Shown piece by piece: positions 15,130 to 23,223 of a stretch of 27,506 nt of DNA (its first letter is position 1; the number at the start of each line of letters is the position of its first letter). Below the pieces are notes generated by a model, which was not told the origin of the DNA, ran no database searches, and saw nothing but the letters and a program-made list of their open reading frames with translations. The stretch comes from Lentihominibacter faecis (lineage in GTDB: Bacteria; Bacillota; Clostridia; Peptostreptococcales; Anaerovoracaceae). The position numbers and the translations under genes were made by a program. The stretch covers positions 1-27,506 of the forward strand of contig NZ_JACRWC010000058.1 in assembly GCF_014306095.1 (NCBI RefSeq), written 5' to 3'.

Positions 15130-15831
15130 ATGGAAGACATCAAAAAAAACCTGGATATGATCCGCGGTGAGATCGCTGAAACAGCGCAGCAGTGCGGACG
15201 CAGTGCGGACGATGTCCTTCTGGTGGCAGTCAGCAAGACAAGGACACCGGAGGAGATCAACGTGGCGATCGATGCCGGGGTAACGGACATCGGAGAAAAC
15301 AAGGTGCAGGAAATCATGGATAAGTTCGATGCGGTGAAGCCTGTAAAATGGCATATGATCGGACATTTACAGACAAACAAGGTGAAATACATCATCGACA
15401 AGGTATCTATGATCCATTCGGTGGACTCCTATAAGCTGGCCGCAGAGATCGACAAGCGTGCCGGTGCTAAGGGGATCACGATGGATATCCTGCTGCAGGT
15501 CAATTCGGCACAGGAAGAAAGCAAGTTCGGTATTACTACAGCAGAAACGGAAGAACTGATCCATGAAATCCTGGAGAACTGTGAAAATATCCGGCTGCGC
15601 GGGCTGATGTGCGTAGCACCTTTTGCAGAAGATCCTGAAGATATCAAAGTATATTTTGACGAAGTGAAGAAACAGTACGATCAGTTTGCCGGGATTGAAC
15701 ATCCGCATCTGGATTTCAAATATCTGTCCATGGGTATGTCCCATGATTTTAAAGTCGCTATTGAAGCAGGTTCGAATCTGGTTCGCGTAGGAAGTGCCAT
15801 TTTCGGAGCAAGAGATTACAGTAAAAAGTAG
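15130..15831 (+). CDS. yggS: YggS/PLPBP family PLP homeostasis protein
   Basis: A 233-residue cytosolic PLP-binding protein with an alanine-racemase-like barrel that maintains PLP balance but has no known enzymatic activity. The PLP lysine is K36 in LLVAVSKTRTPEEI. DIGENKVQEI, WHMIGHLQTNKVKYI, SVDSYKLA, LRGLMCVAP and LSMGMSHDFKVAIEAGSNLVRVGSAIFG all match the family. The length is normal. This gene is ylmE in Bacillus and usually sits just upstream of sepF, as here (9 bases apart). Confidence 0.96.
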   Translation: MEDIKKNLDMIRGEIAETAQQCGRSADDVLLVAVSKTRTPEEINVAIDAGVTDIGENKVQEIMDKFDAVKPVKWHMIGHLQTNKVKYIIDKVSMIHSVDSYKLAAEIDKRAGAKGITMDILLQVNSAQEESKFGITTAETEELIHEILENCENIRLRGLMCVAPFAEDPEDIKVYFDEVKKQYDQFAGIEHPHLDFKYLSMGMSHDFKVAIEAGSNLVRVGSAIFGARDYSKK

Positions 15832-15840
15832 GAGGTAATC

Positions 15841-16344
15841 ATGGGTGTTTTTAACAAATTTAAAGATTTAATGGGCTTTGAAGAATACGAAGACGAAGAA
15901 GAACTTGAAGAGGAAGAAGAATACGAAAAGAACAACAGTTATTATGATAGAAAACCGGTAGAACCGAGAACCCAGACAACGACGTCTCCACGCTATGATT
16001 CCGGCAATGTCGTTCCGATGCAGAATCGTACAGTAAAGGCGATCACGACAGCATTCAAACTGGTGGTGATCGAACCGAAAGGATTTGAAGAGTGCCCGAA
16101 GCTGGTAGACAGCCTGAAGAGCAGAAAGCCGATCATCATCAATCTGGAACAGCTGGACAGCGATACGGGAAGAAAGATCTTCGACTTCCTGGGCGGTGCT
16201 ACCTATGCACTGAATGGCAATGTACAGAAAGTCGCAAATAACATATTCGTTTTCGCACCGGAAAACGTGGCGATTTTCGCAGAAGGAGAAAACAAGCCGT
16301 ATTCCTTCGGAGGGGAAAACGGAGAGCAGAATCCTTGGAAGTAA
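15841..16344 (+). CDS. sepF: Cell division protein SepF
   Basis: A 167-residue FtsZ-binding septum protein. It starts MGVFNKFKDLMGF, an amphipathic membrane-binding helix, followed by an acidic linker (residues about 15-35, mostly Glu and Asp) and a polar linker. The conserved core (about 70-150) includes KPIIINLEQLDSDTGRKIFDFLGGATYALNG and NIFVFAPENV. SepF rings bundle FtsZ filaments and tether them to the membrane. GGAGG lies upstream of the ATG. Its usual neighbours ylmG and ylmH are missing; divIVA follows directly after 21 bases. Confidence 0.97.
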   Translation: MGVFNKFKDLMGFEEYEDEEELEEEEEYEKNNSYYDRKPVEPRTQTTTSPRYDSGNVVPMQNRTVKAITTAFKLVVIEPKGFEECPKLVDSLKSRKPIIINLEQLDSDTGRKIFDFLGGATYALNGNVQKVANNIFVFAPENVAIFAEGENKPYSFGGENGEQNPWK

Positions 16345-16365
16345 TGAGATTACAGGAGGCAGGAA

Positions 16366-17001
16366 ATGATTAGACCGATCGATATTCAGGAAAAAGAATT
16401 TTCAAAAGCAGTTCGGGGTTATAAAGAAGATGAAGTCAATGAATTTCTGGATGAAATCACGATTGATCTGGAACGGCTTCTGGACGAACTGCGTCAGACG
16501 AAGGAAGAAAACAGCCGTCTGGTAGAAGAGCTGGAACGTCACAGAAATTCCGAGGGCACGGTCCTGGAAACGCTGGAAGCGGCGAAAGGTCTCATGTCTG
16601 ATATTTCTGCAAGTGCAGAAAAGCGGGCGGAGATCTTGCTGAAGAATGCAGAACTGGATGCACAGCTGATGCAGAAAGAAGCGAAGGAGATGGCGGACAA
16701 GATCTCGGAAGAAAGCGAGGCGATGAAAGCGCGCTTTATCGATTTCAGGACTCGCTACAAAAAGCTGCTGCAGTCTGAACTTCAGCGATTTGAATCTTTG
16801 AGCGGAGAAATGTTCCCGGAGCTGGGTGTGGATGATTTTGACGACCTTCCGGAAATGACGCCGCTGCAGAATCTGGAGCAGAAACCGGGAGCAAAGGCAG
16901 CTCCTAAACCGGCACCGAAACCAGAGCGTGGAACGTATGATTACGGAAAGAGCAATAACGGCGCAGAAATGCAGAAAACGATGAGAAATATCAAATATTA
17001 A
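16366..17001 (+). CDS. divIVA: DivIVA domain protein
   Basis: A 211-residue coiled-coil protein that recognises negatively curved membrane at poles and septa and recruits partner proteins. The N-terminal lipid-binding domain is classical (IDIQEKEFSKAVRGYKEDEV then NEFLDEI). Heptad-rich coiled coil runs from about 30 to 150, with a Pro/Ala/Lys-rich tail (KAAPKPAPKPERG) near 175-195. AGGAGG precedes the start. It is cotranscribed with sepF. A GC-rich hairpin starts right after the stop codon. Confidence 0.95.
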   Translation: MIRPIDIQEKEFSKAVRGYKEDEVNEFLDEITIDLERLLDELRQTKEENSRLVEELERHRNSEGTVLETLEAAKGLMSDISASAEKRAEILLKNAELDAQLMQKEAKEMADKISEESEAMKARFIDFRTRYKKLLQSELQRFESLSGEMFPELGVDDFDDLPEMTPLQNLEQKPGAKAAPKPAPKPERGTYDYGKSNNGAEMQKTMRNIKY

Positions 17002-17030
17002 AGGAGGCGGGGCATCCCGCCCCCTGTTTT
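17002..17030 (+). promoter_or_regulatory. GC-rich hairpin that buries an AGGAGG, between divIVA and lspA
   Basis: GGCGGG (17006-17011), loop GCAT, CCCGCC (17016-17021); two further G-C pairs form if A17005 is bulged. It is followed by CCTGTTTTC. The only Shine-Dalgarno-like AGGAGG (17002-17007) before lspA lies in its 5' arm and is 26 bases from the lspA ATG. It may be a weak terminator after divIVA, a translational gate for lspA, or both. Confidence 0.55.
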
Positions 17031-17033
17031 CAT

Positions 17034-17489
17034 ATGGTATACTTTTTGATTGTAATAGGGGTGATCCTTCTGGATCACCTCGTGAAATATGCAGTCGCAT
17101 CTCAGATGGTGCCGGGAGAATCGATCCCGGTAATTTCTGAGATCTTTCATATAACGTATGTTCAGAACCGAGGCGCGGCATTCAGTATGATGCAAGGGCA
17201 GTGGGTATTTTTGATCCTGCTCCCGTGCGCAGCGATCCTGACAGCGCTGATCATTTTGTTTTGGAAGCGTAAAAACTGGAACATCTGCATGAATCTTGCG
17301 ATTGCCTTTATCTGCGGGGGCGGTCTTGGTAATCTTATAGACAGGATCACGCAGGGGTATGTGGTCGATTTATTTGATTTCAGGGTATTTCCTGTTTTCA
17401 ACATCGCAGATATTTTTATCTGTGTTGGCTGCGGATTGCTTCTGCTGGATGTTTTCGTATCTGAAAGGAAAAAGAGGCATGACGGATAG
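17034..17489 (+). CDS. lspA: Lipoprotein signal peptidase LspA
   Basis: A 151-residue membrane aspartyl protease (signal peptidase II) that cleaves the signal peptide from diacylglyceryl-modified prolipoproteins. Four hydrophobic segments are visible (about 2-20, 57-77, 83-101 and 118-141). The catalytic aspartates are D103 (GNLIDRI) and D126 (VFNIADIF), with the conserved VQNRGAAFSM at 43-52. No in-frame upstream start exists, and the N-terminus (MVYFLIVIGVILLDHLVKY) matches the family, yet the ATG has no normally spaced ribosome site because the AGGAGG sits in a hairpin 26 bases away. It overlaps the next gene's start by 11 bases. Confidence 0.96.
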   Translation: MVYFLIVIGVILLDHLVKYAVASQMVPGESIPVISEIFHITYVQNRGAAFSMMQGQWVFLILLPCAAILTALIILFWKRKNWNICMNLAIAFICGGGLGNLIDRITQGYVVDLFDFRVFPVFNIADIFICVGCGLLLLDVFVSERKKRHDG

Positions 17490-18426
17490 TTGTGATAAAA
17501 TGGAAGAACAGACGGAAATCATCATCACATCGGAGACGGAAGGAAAACGTCTGGATGCTGTTTTAGCAGAGAAGACTGACGGCCTTTCGCGAAGTTTTTT
17601 GCAGAAACTCTTTGAAGAAGGAAAAGTTTTTAGAAACGGGAAGCTTTGCAGCAAAAAAGAAAAGGGCGTTGAAGGCGACTGTATCCTGGTCCGGATACCG
17701 GCTCCAGAGAAGCTGGAGGTGGAAGCGGAGGATATTCCCCTTGAGATCATTTATGAGGACGATGATCTGCTGGTGGTCAACAAACCGGCTGGAATGGTGG
17801 TGCATCCGGCCCCCGGGAATTATACGGGGACGCTGGTGAACGCTCTGATGTTTCACTGCGGTGATGCGCTTTCGTCCATCAATGGAGTAATACGTCCGGG
17901 GATCGTACACCGGATCGACAAGGATACAAGCGGTCTTTTAATGGTAGCGAAAAATGATCACGCTCACGCTTCCCTTTCGCAGCAGCTGCAGGAGCACTCT
18001 ATCACCAGAAGATATCAGGCTATCGTGTATCATAACATACGGGAAGAGGAAGGGACCATAGATGCTCCCATAGGCAGAGATCCTAAAAATCGACTGCGCA
18101 ATGCGATCAATTACGACCACGGCAAGCCGGCAGTCACACATTACAAGGTGATCGAACGTTTTGGGAAATTCACCTGGATCGAAGCAAGGCTGGAGACGGG
18201 GAGGACACATCAGATCCGTGTTCATATGGCATCTGTCAAGCATCCGCTTTTAGGAGACAGCCTGTACGGTCCGGCTTCCAATAAAGAAGGCGCGTCACGG
18301 CAGATGCTGCATGCGGGGATCCTGGGGTTTCAGCATCCCTCGACCGGCGAATACATGGAGTTTGAAAGTCCTCTTCCGGAAGATTTTGAGAAGGTGCTGA
18401 AGCGACTGCAGAAGCAGATAAAATAA
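17479..18426 (+). CDS. rluD: RluD-type 23S rRNA pseudouridine synthase
   Basis: A 315-residue RluA-family pseudouridine synthase. Start ATG 17479 (MTDSCDK) is preferred; a longer in-frame extension to 17359 lies inside lspA. An N-terminal S4 RNA-binding domain (GKRLDAVLAEKTDGLSRSFL then QKLFEEGKV) is followed by the catalytic domain: VVNKPAGMVVHPAPGN, then GIVHRIDKDTSGLLMVAK with catalytic D147, and GRTHQIRVHMA. The family modifies helix 69 of 23S rRNA (RluD/YlyB) or related sites; the exact target is not readable. lspA-rluD order is widely conserved, and the 11-base overlap implies coupling. Confidence 0.95.
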   Translation: MTDSCDKMEEQTEIIITSETEGKRLDAVLAEKTDGLSRSFLQKLFEEGKVFRNGKLCSKKEKGVEGDCILVRIPAPEKLEVEAEDIPLEIIYEDDDLLVVNKPAGMVVHPAPGNYTGTLVNALMFHCGDALSSINGVIRPGIVHRIDKDTSGLLMVAKNDHAHASLSQQLQEHSITRRYQAIVYHNIREEEGTIDAPIGRDPKNRLRNAINYDHGKPAVTHYKVIERFGKFTWIEARLETGRTHQIRVHMASVKHPLLGDSLYGPASNKEGASRQMLHAGILGFQHPSTGEYMEFESPLPEDFEKVLKRLQKQIK

Positions 18427-18446
18427 CAGAATGACGAGAACAAATC

Positions 18447-19187
18447 ATGGCAAAAATAGAATTTAAGCCGGGAACCATGCTGAATCCGGTTCCGGCTGTG
18501 ATGGTCTCCTGCGGAGACGGAACAGAACAGAATATTATTACTATAGCATGGACGGGGATCGTCAATACGGATCCGCCTATGACGTATATTTCAGTGCGAA
18601 AAGAACGGCATTCCCACGATATCATAGCGCGCACAGGAGAGTTTGTCATCAATCTGACTACGAAGGATCTGGCATTTGCAACGGATTACTGCGGTGTAAG
18701 ATCAGGGCGAAAAGTAGATAAATTCAAGGAAATGGACCTGACTCCTGCAAAGAGCCGGAAGGTTTCCTGCCCGTCCATCGGGGAATCTCCGGTAAATCTT
18801 GAATGCAAAGTGCTGGACGTCCGGGAGTTTCCGACTCACGATATGTTTCTGGCGGAAATCATAGGAGTTTCTGTGGAAGAAAGCCTGATGGATGAAAAAG
18901 GACGGCTGCGCCTGGAGGATGCAGGACTGATCGCTTACAGCCACGGCAGTTACGTGGCATTGCAGCACAAGGAACTTGGGACATTCGGTTATTCTGTGAT
19001 GAAGCCGAAGACCCGAAGACGGATCGCTGCACAGAAACGTCAGGATGATCATGCGCGAAAGGCAAAACAAGGTGACAGAGAAGGCAAAAATGGAAAACGA
19101 CCGGAAGCTCCGGTGAGAGGTCAAGCCTCTCGCAGAAACAGTTCCGGCCGAAAGAAGTCTCACAGCCCCGCGAAAAAAATCCGGTGA
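18447..19187 (+). CDS. Flavin reductase-like FMN-binding protein with a basic C-terminal tail
   Basis: A 246-residue protein. Residues about 1-180 form a flavin reductase-like split barrel (PVPAVMVSCGDGTEQNIITI then AWTGIVNTDPPMTYISVRKERHS and GEFVINLTTKDLA; then CGVRSGRKVDKF), the type that binds FMN and acts as an oxidoreductase or electron carrier. Such proteins usually end soon after the barrel, but here about 60 more residues follow, very rich in Lys, Arg, Ser and Gly (from KPKTRRRIAAQKR to the end). The tail looks disordered and could bind nucleic acid or acidic partners. It is monocistronic or last in the rluD unit. The substrate is unknown. Confidence 0.85.
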   Translation: MAKIEFKPGTMLNPVPAVMVSCGDGTEQNIITIAWTGIVNTDPPMTYISVRKERHSHDIIARTGEFVINLTTKDLAFATDYCGVRSGRKVDKFKEMDLTPAKSRKVSCPSIGESPVNLECKVLDVREFPTHDMFLAEIIGVSVEESLMDEKGRLRLEDAGLIAYSHGSYVALQHKELGTFGYSVMKPKTRRRIAAQKRQDDHARKAKQGDREGKNGKRPEAPVRGQASRRNSSGRKKSHSPAKKIR

Positions 19188-19203
19188 ATCGGAAGGTGCC
19201 GGG

Positions 19204-19341
19204 CTAATGATTGATTCGCACCTGACCACATGTCTGCGAATCCGACTTCAGATGACGCAGGCAGGTTTCACACACATGGCCGCTTTTAAAAGCAAATGCT
19301 TCGTAGCTCTGACATCCACATAATGTGCAAACTTTTTTCAT
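19204..19341 (-). CDS. Cys-rich mini-protein (45 aa), zinc-ribbon-like
   Basis: An unlisted small gene on the minus strand. The ATG (19341 reading leftwards) is preceded by AAAGGAGG with 8-base spacing, an excellent ribosome site. The product begins MKKVCTLCGCQSYEAFAFKS and continues GHVCETCLRHLKSDS. CTLCGC and CETC form two metal-binding knuckles (C5, C8, C10 and C24, C27) typical of a small zinc ribbon, with one more Cys at 38. No signal peptide. It lies between convergent and divergent plus-strand genes, so it is a separate unit. Very small zinc-binding proteins of this look occur in Clostridia without known function. Confidence 0.75.
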   Translation of the reverse strand: MKKVCTLCGCQSYEAFAFKSGHVCETCLRHLKSDSQTCGQVRINH

Positions 19342-19405
19342 AGTGCCGCCTCCTTTTTCCAGAATCGACTATAACGGATTTTCATCGAATGATTTGTTGG
19401 GGCTG

Positions 19406-19414
19406 TGTTATACT
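19406..19414 (+). promoter_or_regulatory. Extended -10 promoter before the alpha/beta hydrolase
   Basis: TGTTATACT (TG, one base, TATACT) is an extended -10 element about 105 bases before the ATG at 19520. There is no good -35 at 16-18 bp. It lies in the divergent gap after the minus-strand mini-gene. Confidence 0.5.
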
Positions 19415-19519
19415 CAATGTACGACCTTGAGATCGAAATTACAAGAAAAATCTGCGAAAATGTAAGGAAAAGGCGGATTATTGGAATTTTTCCGACAAGT
19501 AGAAGGCGAGGAAAGAAAA

Positions 19520-20377
19520 ATGTATGAGAATTTTATTTTGCAGCAATTCGAAAATGGAAAACTGGAAGGATACTCCTGGAATGTGGACGATCCTGAAAAA
19601 GTGATCTGCATCGTCCATGGAATAGGGGAGTACGGTGGACGGTTCGACCGGGTGGCAGAAGCGTTTCGCGAGAAAAACATGGCGGTTTTGGCTTTTGATC
19701 TGCGCGGGCACGGAAAATCTCTTGGAAAAAGAGGTCACTGTGCACCGCGAAAGGATGTGCTGAGTGATGTCAGTACTTTGATCGAGTATGCGCAGGCCAT
19801 CTATCCGGAAAAGAAGCTGATATTATATGGTCACAGCATGGGTGGAAATATCGTTCTGGATTACCGCAGCAGAGGGAGGCTCAATGGAGAGGTGGCGGCG
19901 TACATCGTAACAGCGCCATGGGTGCGTCTGGTTCGCCCGGTACCGGCACTTCTGTACAAAGCAGTCAAATTCCTGTCACGCGTCGCACCATCTGTTACGA
20001 TCGGATCCGAGATCAATGAAGCTGATCTGGGCAACCTGGACTGTGTCAAGCCGTTCAACGATCACCCGCTGGTGCATAACAGGATATCGGCATTGTGTGC
20101 CGTGGACGGATTTGAAACGGGTCAGAAGCTGGAATCGGGTCAGCTGGAAAACAATGGCCGTGCGAAACAGATCCCGCTTCTTCTGATGCATGGGGAAAAA
20201 GACAAGATCTGTGATGTTGCCGGAAGCCGCAATATCGCAGCCCGCATGAAGGCCGACGGAGAAAATATCGAGTATATTGAATGGAGCGGTCTTTACCATG
20301 AGATCCATAACGGCGGCCCGCAGAGCAGGGGCGATGAGGTGATCGCTAAAGCTGTAGAATGGGCAGAAAAAATCTGA
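19520..20377 (+). CDS. Alpha/beta hydrolase, monoacylglycerol lipase/lysophospholipase type
   Basis: A 285-residue serine hydrolase. Start ATG 19520 is chosen because GAGGAAAG lies just upstream; an upstream TTG is rejected. The fold shows ICIVHGIGEYGGRFDRVAEA, FDLRGHGKSLGKRGH, the nucleophile elbow GHSMGG with S106, D228 in LLMHGEKDKICDV, and H260 in LYHEIHNGG. These give a complete catalytic triad like bacterial monoacylglycerol lipases (YtpA, PldB-like). No signal peptide, so cytosolic. It likely hydrolyses lysophospholipids or monoglycerides, but the substrate is inferred only from family. Confidence 0.92.
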   Translation: MYENFILQQFENGKLEGYSWNVDDPEKVICIVHGIGEYGGRFDRVAEAFREKNMAVLAFDLRGHGKSLGKRGHCAPRKDVLSDVSTLIEYAQAIYPEKKLILYGHSMGGNIVLDYRSRGRLNGEVAAYIVTAPWVRLVRPVPALLYKAVKFLSRVAPSVTIGSEINEADLGNLDCVKPFNDHPLVHNRISALCAVDGFETGQKLESGQLENNGRAKQIPLLLMHGEKDKICDVAGSRNIAARMKADGENIEYIEWSGLYHEIHNGGPQSRGDEVIAKAVEWAEKI

Positions 20378-20415
20378 TCTGCGCAGGGCAGACCAGATGA
20401 AATGCAGGCAGGAAG

Positions 20416-22155
20416 TTATTTCTCTGCGGTATGATCCGGGCCTGGAAGTGCCGGATCTACGTACAATGTTTTATTATGAGTGAAAATGACCATGCCGGGT
20501 TTGGATCCGGCTGGTTTTTTTACGTATTTGACTCTGGTATAATCTACCGGAACGTTTTCGGAGCTGCTGCCTTTGCTGTGCCATGCTGCGATGGCTGCTG
20601 CCTCAAAGAGCTCTTCTTTTGATGGTTCCTGCCCTTCGGTGAAGAGGATCACGTGGGAGCCGGGGATGTCCTTGGTATGGAACCAGATGTCGGTAGAAGA
20701 GGCTTTTTTCAGCGTCAGCCAGTCGTTTTCCTTGTTGTTTCTTCCTGCAAAGACTCTTTTGCCTGAGGTCAGCGTATAGGCGTACGGTGATGGTTTGCTT
20801 GGCTTTTCCTTTGTGTTCCGGTTTTTTCGATAGCGAAGGAAACCGCTGTCGGTAAGTTCCTGACGGATCGTGCGAAGTTCTTCTACAGAGTGTGCTTTTT
20901 CTGTAAATTCCAGTACGGATTCCAGGTAGTCGATTTCCTGGGAAACTTCCTCCAGCTGGATCTTTTTTTCTTTTACCGCCGTTTTCGCCTTACCGTATTT
21001 TTTATAGTAAATCTGTGCATTTTTAGAGGGTGCGTACTTGGGATCCAGAGGGATCTTCACTTCGCTGCCGTCATAGTAGCTGATCACAGTTACAGAGGAT
21101 GCCCCTGGCTTTACCTGGTGAAGATTCGCGGTAAGAAGTTCGCCGTAAAGCCGGTATTTATCCGAGTTCTCTGCACGATAAAGATCTTCGTTGAGTTTCT
21201 GTGTCTTGTGGCGAAGCCGGGAAAGATCACCGTTGATGATACGGATAAGATCGCCGGATTTCTGCTTTAACAGATTGGAAGATTCTCTATTCTGAAAATA
21301 GAATTCCGCGGCCTGACTGAATGTGTCAAAACTTTTCGCCGTGTAATCTGTTCCGTAGATGGAAAGATCCGTGATGTGAAAATCTACAGGCTTTCCAGCA
21401 CCGTCCAGGTACACTACCGGTGTAAATGTATGCTCCCGGATCTCCTGAATAAGCTTTTGAAGCCGGGAATACACCGACGATGCAAATTCTTTTGCGGCAT
21501 CAGAAGCACTTGGAAGATCGGATGCCAGAGTTTCTGCCAGTGCGGGAGAAAGTCCCTGTATACCGGAGAGCAGGCATCGCCCGGGCTGCAAAGGATCCGT
21601 AAGAAGCTGCAAAATCTCCTCCCGGGTGATTTTAGTAAATGGGATCTTTTTCTGGGCAGGGGGATATTCATAAAGCTTTCCCGGCAGGATCTGGCGGGCC
21701 CGGTTGACATCTATGGAAATATGTTTGATGCTGTCGATGATTTTGCCGCTGGTCATGTCCGTTAAGATGACATTGCTGTGTTTCCCCATGATTTCTATGA
21801 TGAGCTTCTTGTTGACTGAGAATCCCATTTCATTGACGGTTTCCAGCAGGATCTCGATAATACGGTCGTTTTCGTGCTGCTGGATCTGTGTGATGCGACC
21901 GGCATTCAGGTGTTTGCGCATCACCATGCAAAATACCGGCGGGGACGCCGGGTTTTCAGGAACGGTTTCTGTCAGGTATGCACCGGCATGATTTCCGCTG
22001 ACGGAAAGCAGCAGTTTTTTTCTGCCTGCTTTCGTGTGAATATTAAAAATCAGTTGCTCGGAATGAGGCTGATATATTTTTTCGATTTTTCCAAGTGTCA
22101 GATTCTGCTGCAGTTCCGATACAGCTGCAGCAGTTGCGACTCCGTCATATGACAT
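20416..22155 (-). CDS. rqcH: Ribosome quality control protein RqcH (NFACT family)
   Basis: A 579-residue NFACT protein, homologue of eukaryotic Rqc2/NEMF. It binds stalled 50S-peptidyl-tRNA complexes and recruits alanyl-tRNA to add C-terminal alanine tails that mark nascent chains for decay. The N-terminal NFACT-N domain (MSYDGVATAAAVSELQQNL) has PPVFCMVMRKHLNAGRI, a long coiled coil occupies about 280-440, and the NFACT-R domain holds VFAGRNNKENDWLTLKKAS and DIWFHTKDIPGSHVIL. Older annotations call it a fibronectin-binding protein. GGAGG is 9 bases before the ATG. It diverges from yicC, with a palindrome between them. Confidence 0.96.
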   Translation of the reverse strand: MSYDGVATAAAVSELQQNLTLGKIEKIYQPHSEQLIFNIHTKAGRKKLLLSVSGNHAGAYLTETVPENPASPPVFCMVMRKHLNAGRITQIQQHENDRIIEILLETVNEMGFSVNKKLIIEIMGKHSNVILTDMTSGKIIDSIKHISIDVNRARQILPGKLYEYPPAQKKIPFTKITREEILQLLTDPLQPGRCLLSGIQGLSPALAETLASDLPSASDAAKEFASSVYSRLQKLIQEIREHTFTPVVYLDGAGKPVDFHITDLSIYGTDYTAKSFDTFSQAAEFYFQNRESSNLLKQKSGDLIRIINGDLSRLRHKTQKLNEDLYRAENSDKYRLYGELLTANLHQVKPGASSVTVISYYDGSEVKIPLDPKYAPSKNAQIYYKKYGKAKTAVKEKKIQLEEVSQEIDYLESVLEFTEKAHSVEELRTIRQELTDSGFLRYRKNRNTKEKPSKPSPYAYTLTSGKRVFAGRNNKENDWLTLKKASSTDIWFHTKDIPGSHVILFTEGQEPSKEELFEAAAIAAWHSKGSSSENVPVDYTRVKYVKKPAGSKPGMVIFTHNKTLYVDPALPGPDHTAEK

Positions 22156-22181
22156 TGCAACTTTCCTCCGTGGGTTATTCG

Positions 22182-22213
22182 TGGTATAATGAAATCATCT
22201 TATGATATCATAA
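22182..22213. promoter_or_regulatory. yicC extended -10 promoter and a perfect 14-bp palindrome
   Basis: TGGTATAAT (22182-22190) is a perfect extended -10 element on the plus strand, giving a start near 22197. TTATGATATCATAA (22200-22213) is a perfect palindrome just downstream, placed between the divergent rqcH and yicC genes where a repressor could act. The -10 overlaps a spurious upstream ATG (22189), supporting the later yicC start. Confidence 0.65.
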
Positions 22214-22236
22214 ATCTAGTAGAATGGGGAAAAAAC

Positions 22237-23121
22237 ATGATAAAAAGCATGACAGGATTTGGCAGGGGGGAATACTCGGACGGCAAACGAAATGTGACTG
22301 CAGAGATCAAAACTGTAAATCACCGATATTCTGATATTACCGTAAAGATGCCGAAGCGGTATTCCTTTGCAGAAGAACCGATCAAAGCTGTGATCCGGGA
22401 AAAACTGAGACGAGGGAAAGCAGAAGTCTCTATCGTCATCGAAAATATCACAGAAGAGGATGTGACTGTCAAGATGAGTTCTGCCATCGCACAGCAGTAT
22501 ATCACTAACCTGAGAGAGCTGCAGGCGACGTATGATCTGGATGGAACTATTGACATTTCACTGATAGCCTCGCTGCCGGACGTAATGAAAGCCGTTCCGG
22601 ATGTAGAAAATGAAGAAGATGTGGCTGGCGTGATCACGCAGGCAGTGCGGATCGCCACGGAGAATCTGGATCGGATGCGCACTGTGGAAGGAGAAAAGCT
22701 TGCGGAGGATCTGAAAGCACGAGGTGAGCTGATCCGCGAGATCGTAAAGAAAATAGAAGTCAGGGCTCCCATGGTAGCAGAGGAATACAAGGATAAGCTG
22801 CAGAAAAGGATCCAGGACCTTTTGGGAGAGGCGGCTGTCGTGCCGGAAGAACGCATCCTGACGGAAGCAGCTATCTTTGCAGATAAAGCAAACATAACAG
22901 AAGAGCTGGTGCGACTGGACAGTCATATGATCCAGCTGAAAAATATCCTGGGAGGAAGCGAAGGACCGGTGGGTAAAAAACTCGACTTCCTGGTACAGGA
23001 AATGAACCGGGAAGCAAACACCATAGGATCCAAGGCCAATGATATGGAGATCACATCCCTCATGCTGGAGACAAAAAGTGAGATCGAAAAAATCAGGGAA
23101 CAGGTACAAAATATAGAATAA
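22237..23121 (+). CDS. yicC: YicC family endoribonuclease-like protein
   Basis: A 294-residue YicC/YloC protein. Start ATG 22237 (MIKSMTGFGRGEYSDGKRNV) matches the family's MIxSMTGFG opening; an upstream in-frame ATG overlaps the promoter. The N-terminal YicC domain contains VNHRYSDITVKMPKRYSFAE; the C-terminal DUF1732 part has ILTEAAIFADKANITEELVR, RLDSHMIQLKNIL, GKKLDFLVQEMNREANTIGS and KIREQVQNIE. YicC members are reported to act on small RNAs in E. coli. It precedes gmk and rpoZ as in most Firmicutes, but the small gene remA that usually sits between is absent. Confidence 0.94.
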   Translation: MIKSMTGFGRGEYSDGKRNVTAEIKTVNHRYSDITVKMPKRYSFAEEPIKAVIREKLRRGKAEVSIVIENITEEDVTVKMSSAIAQQYITNLRELQATYDLDGTIDISLIASLPDVMKAVPDVENEEDVAGVITQAVRIATENLDRMRTVEGEKLAEDLKARGELIREIVKKIEVRAPMVAEEYKDKLQKRIQDLLGEAAVVPEERILTEAAIFADKANITEELVRLDSHMIQLKNILGGSEGPVGKKLDFLVQEMNREANTIGSKANDMEITSLMLETKSEIEKIREQVQNIE

Positions 23122-23136
23122 CAGTCAATATTTATC

Positions 23137-23165
23137 TTGATGATAAGGCATATAAGTGCTATAAT
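23137..23165 (+). promoter_or_regulatory. Strong sigma-A promoter for gmk-rpoZ
   Basis: TTGATG (23137-23142), 17-bp spacer, TATAAT (23160-23165, perfect). The predicted start is near 23172, about 50 bases before the gmk ATG. Confidence 0.88.
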
Positions 23166-23223
23166 AATCAATTAGACGAGTTAAGATATTGGATAGTTTT
23201 TGGAGTGTTTCAGGAGTATTCTT

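Noticed and set aside
19213..19242. Inverted repeat GATTCGCA/TGCGAATC as a terminator between convergent genes
   Set aside because: It lies within the mini-gene and is not followed by a T tract on either strand.
20378..20415. Possible terminator between the convergent hydrolase and rqcH genes
   Set aside because: Only an interrupted stem is visible with no T tract, so it cannot be called.
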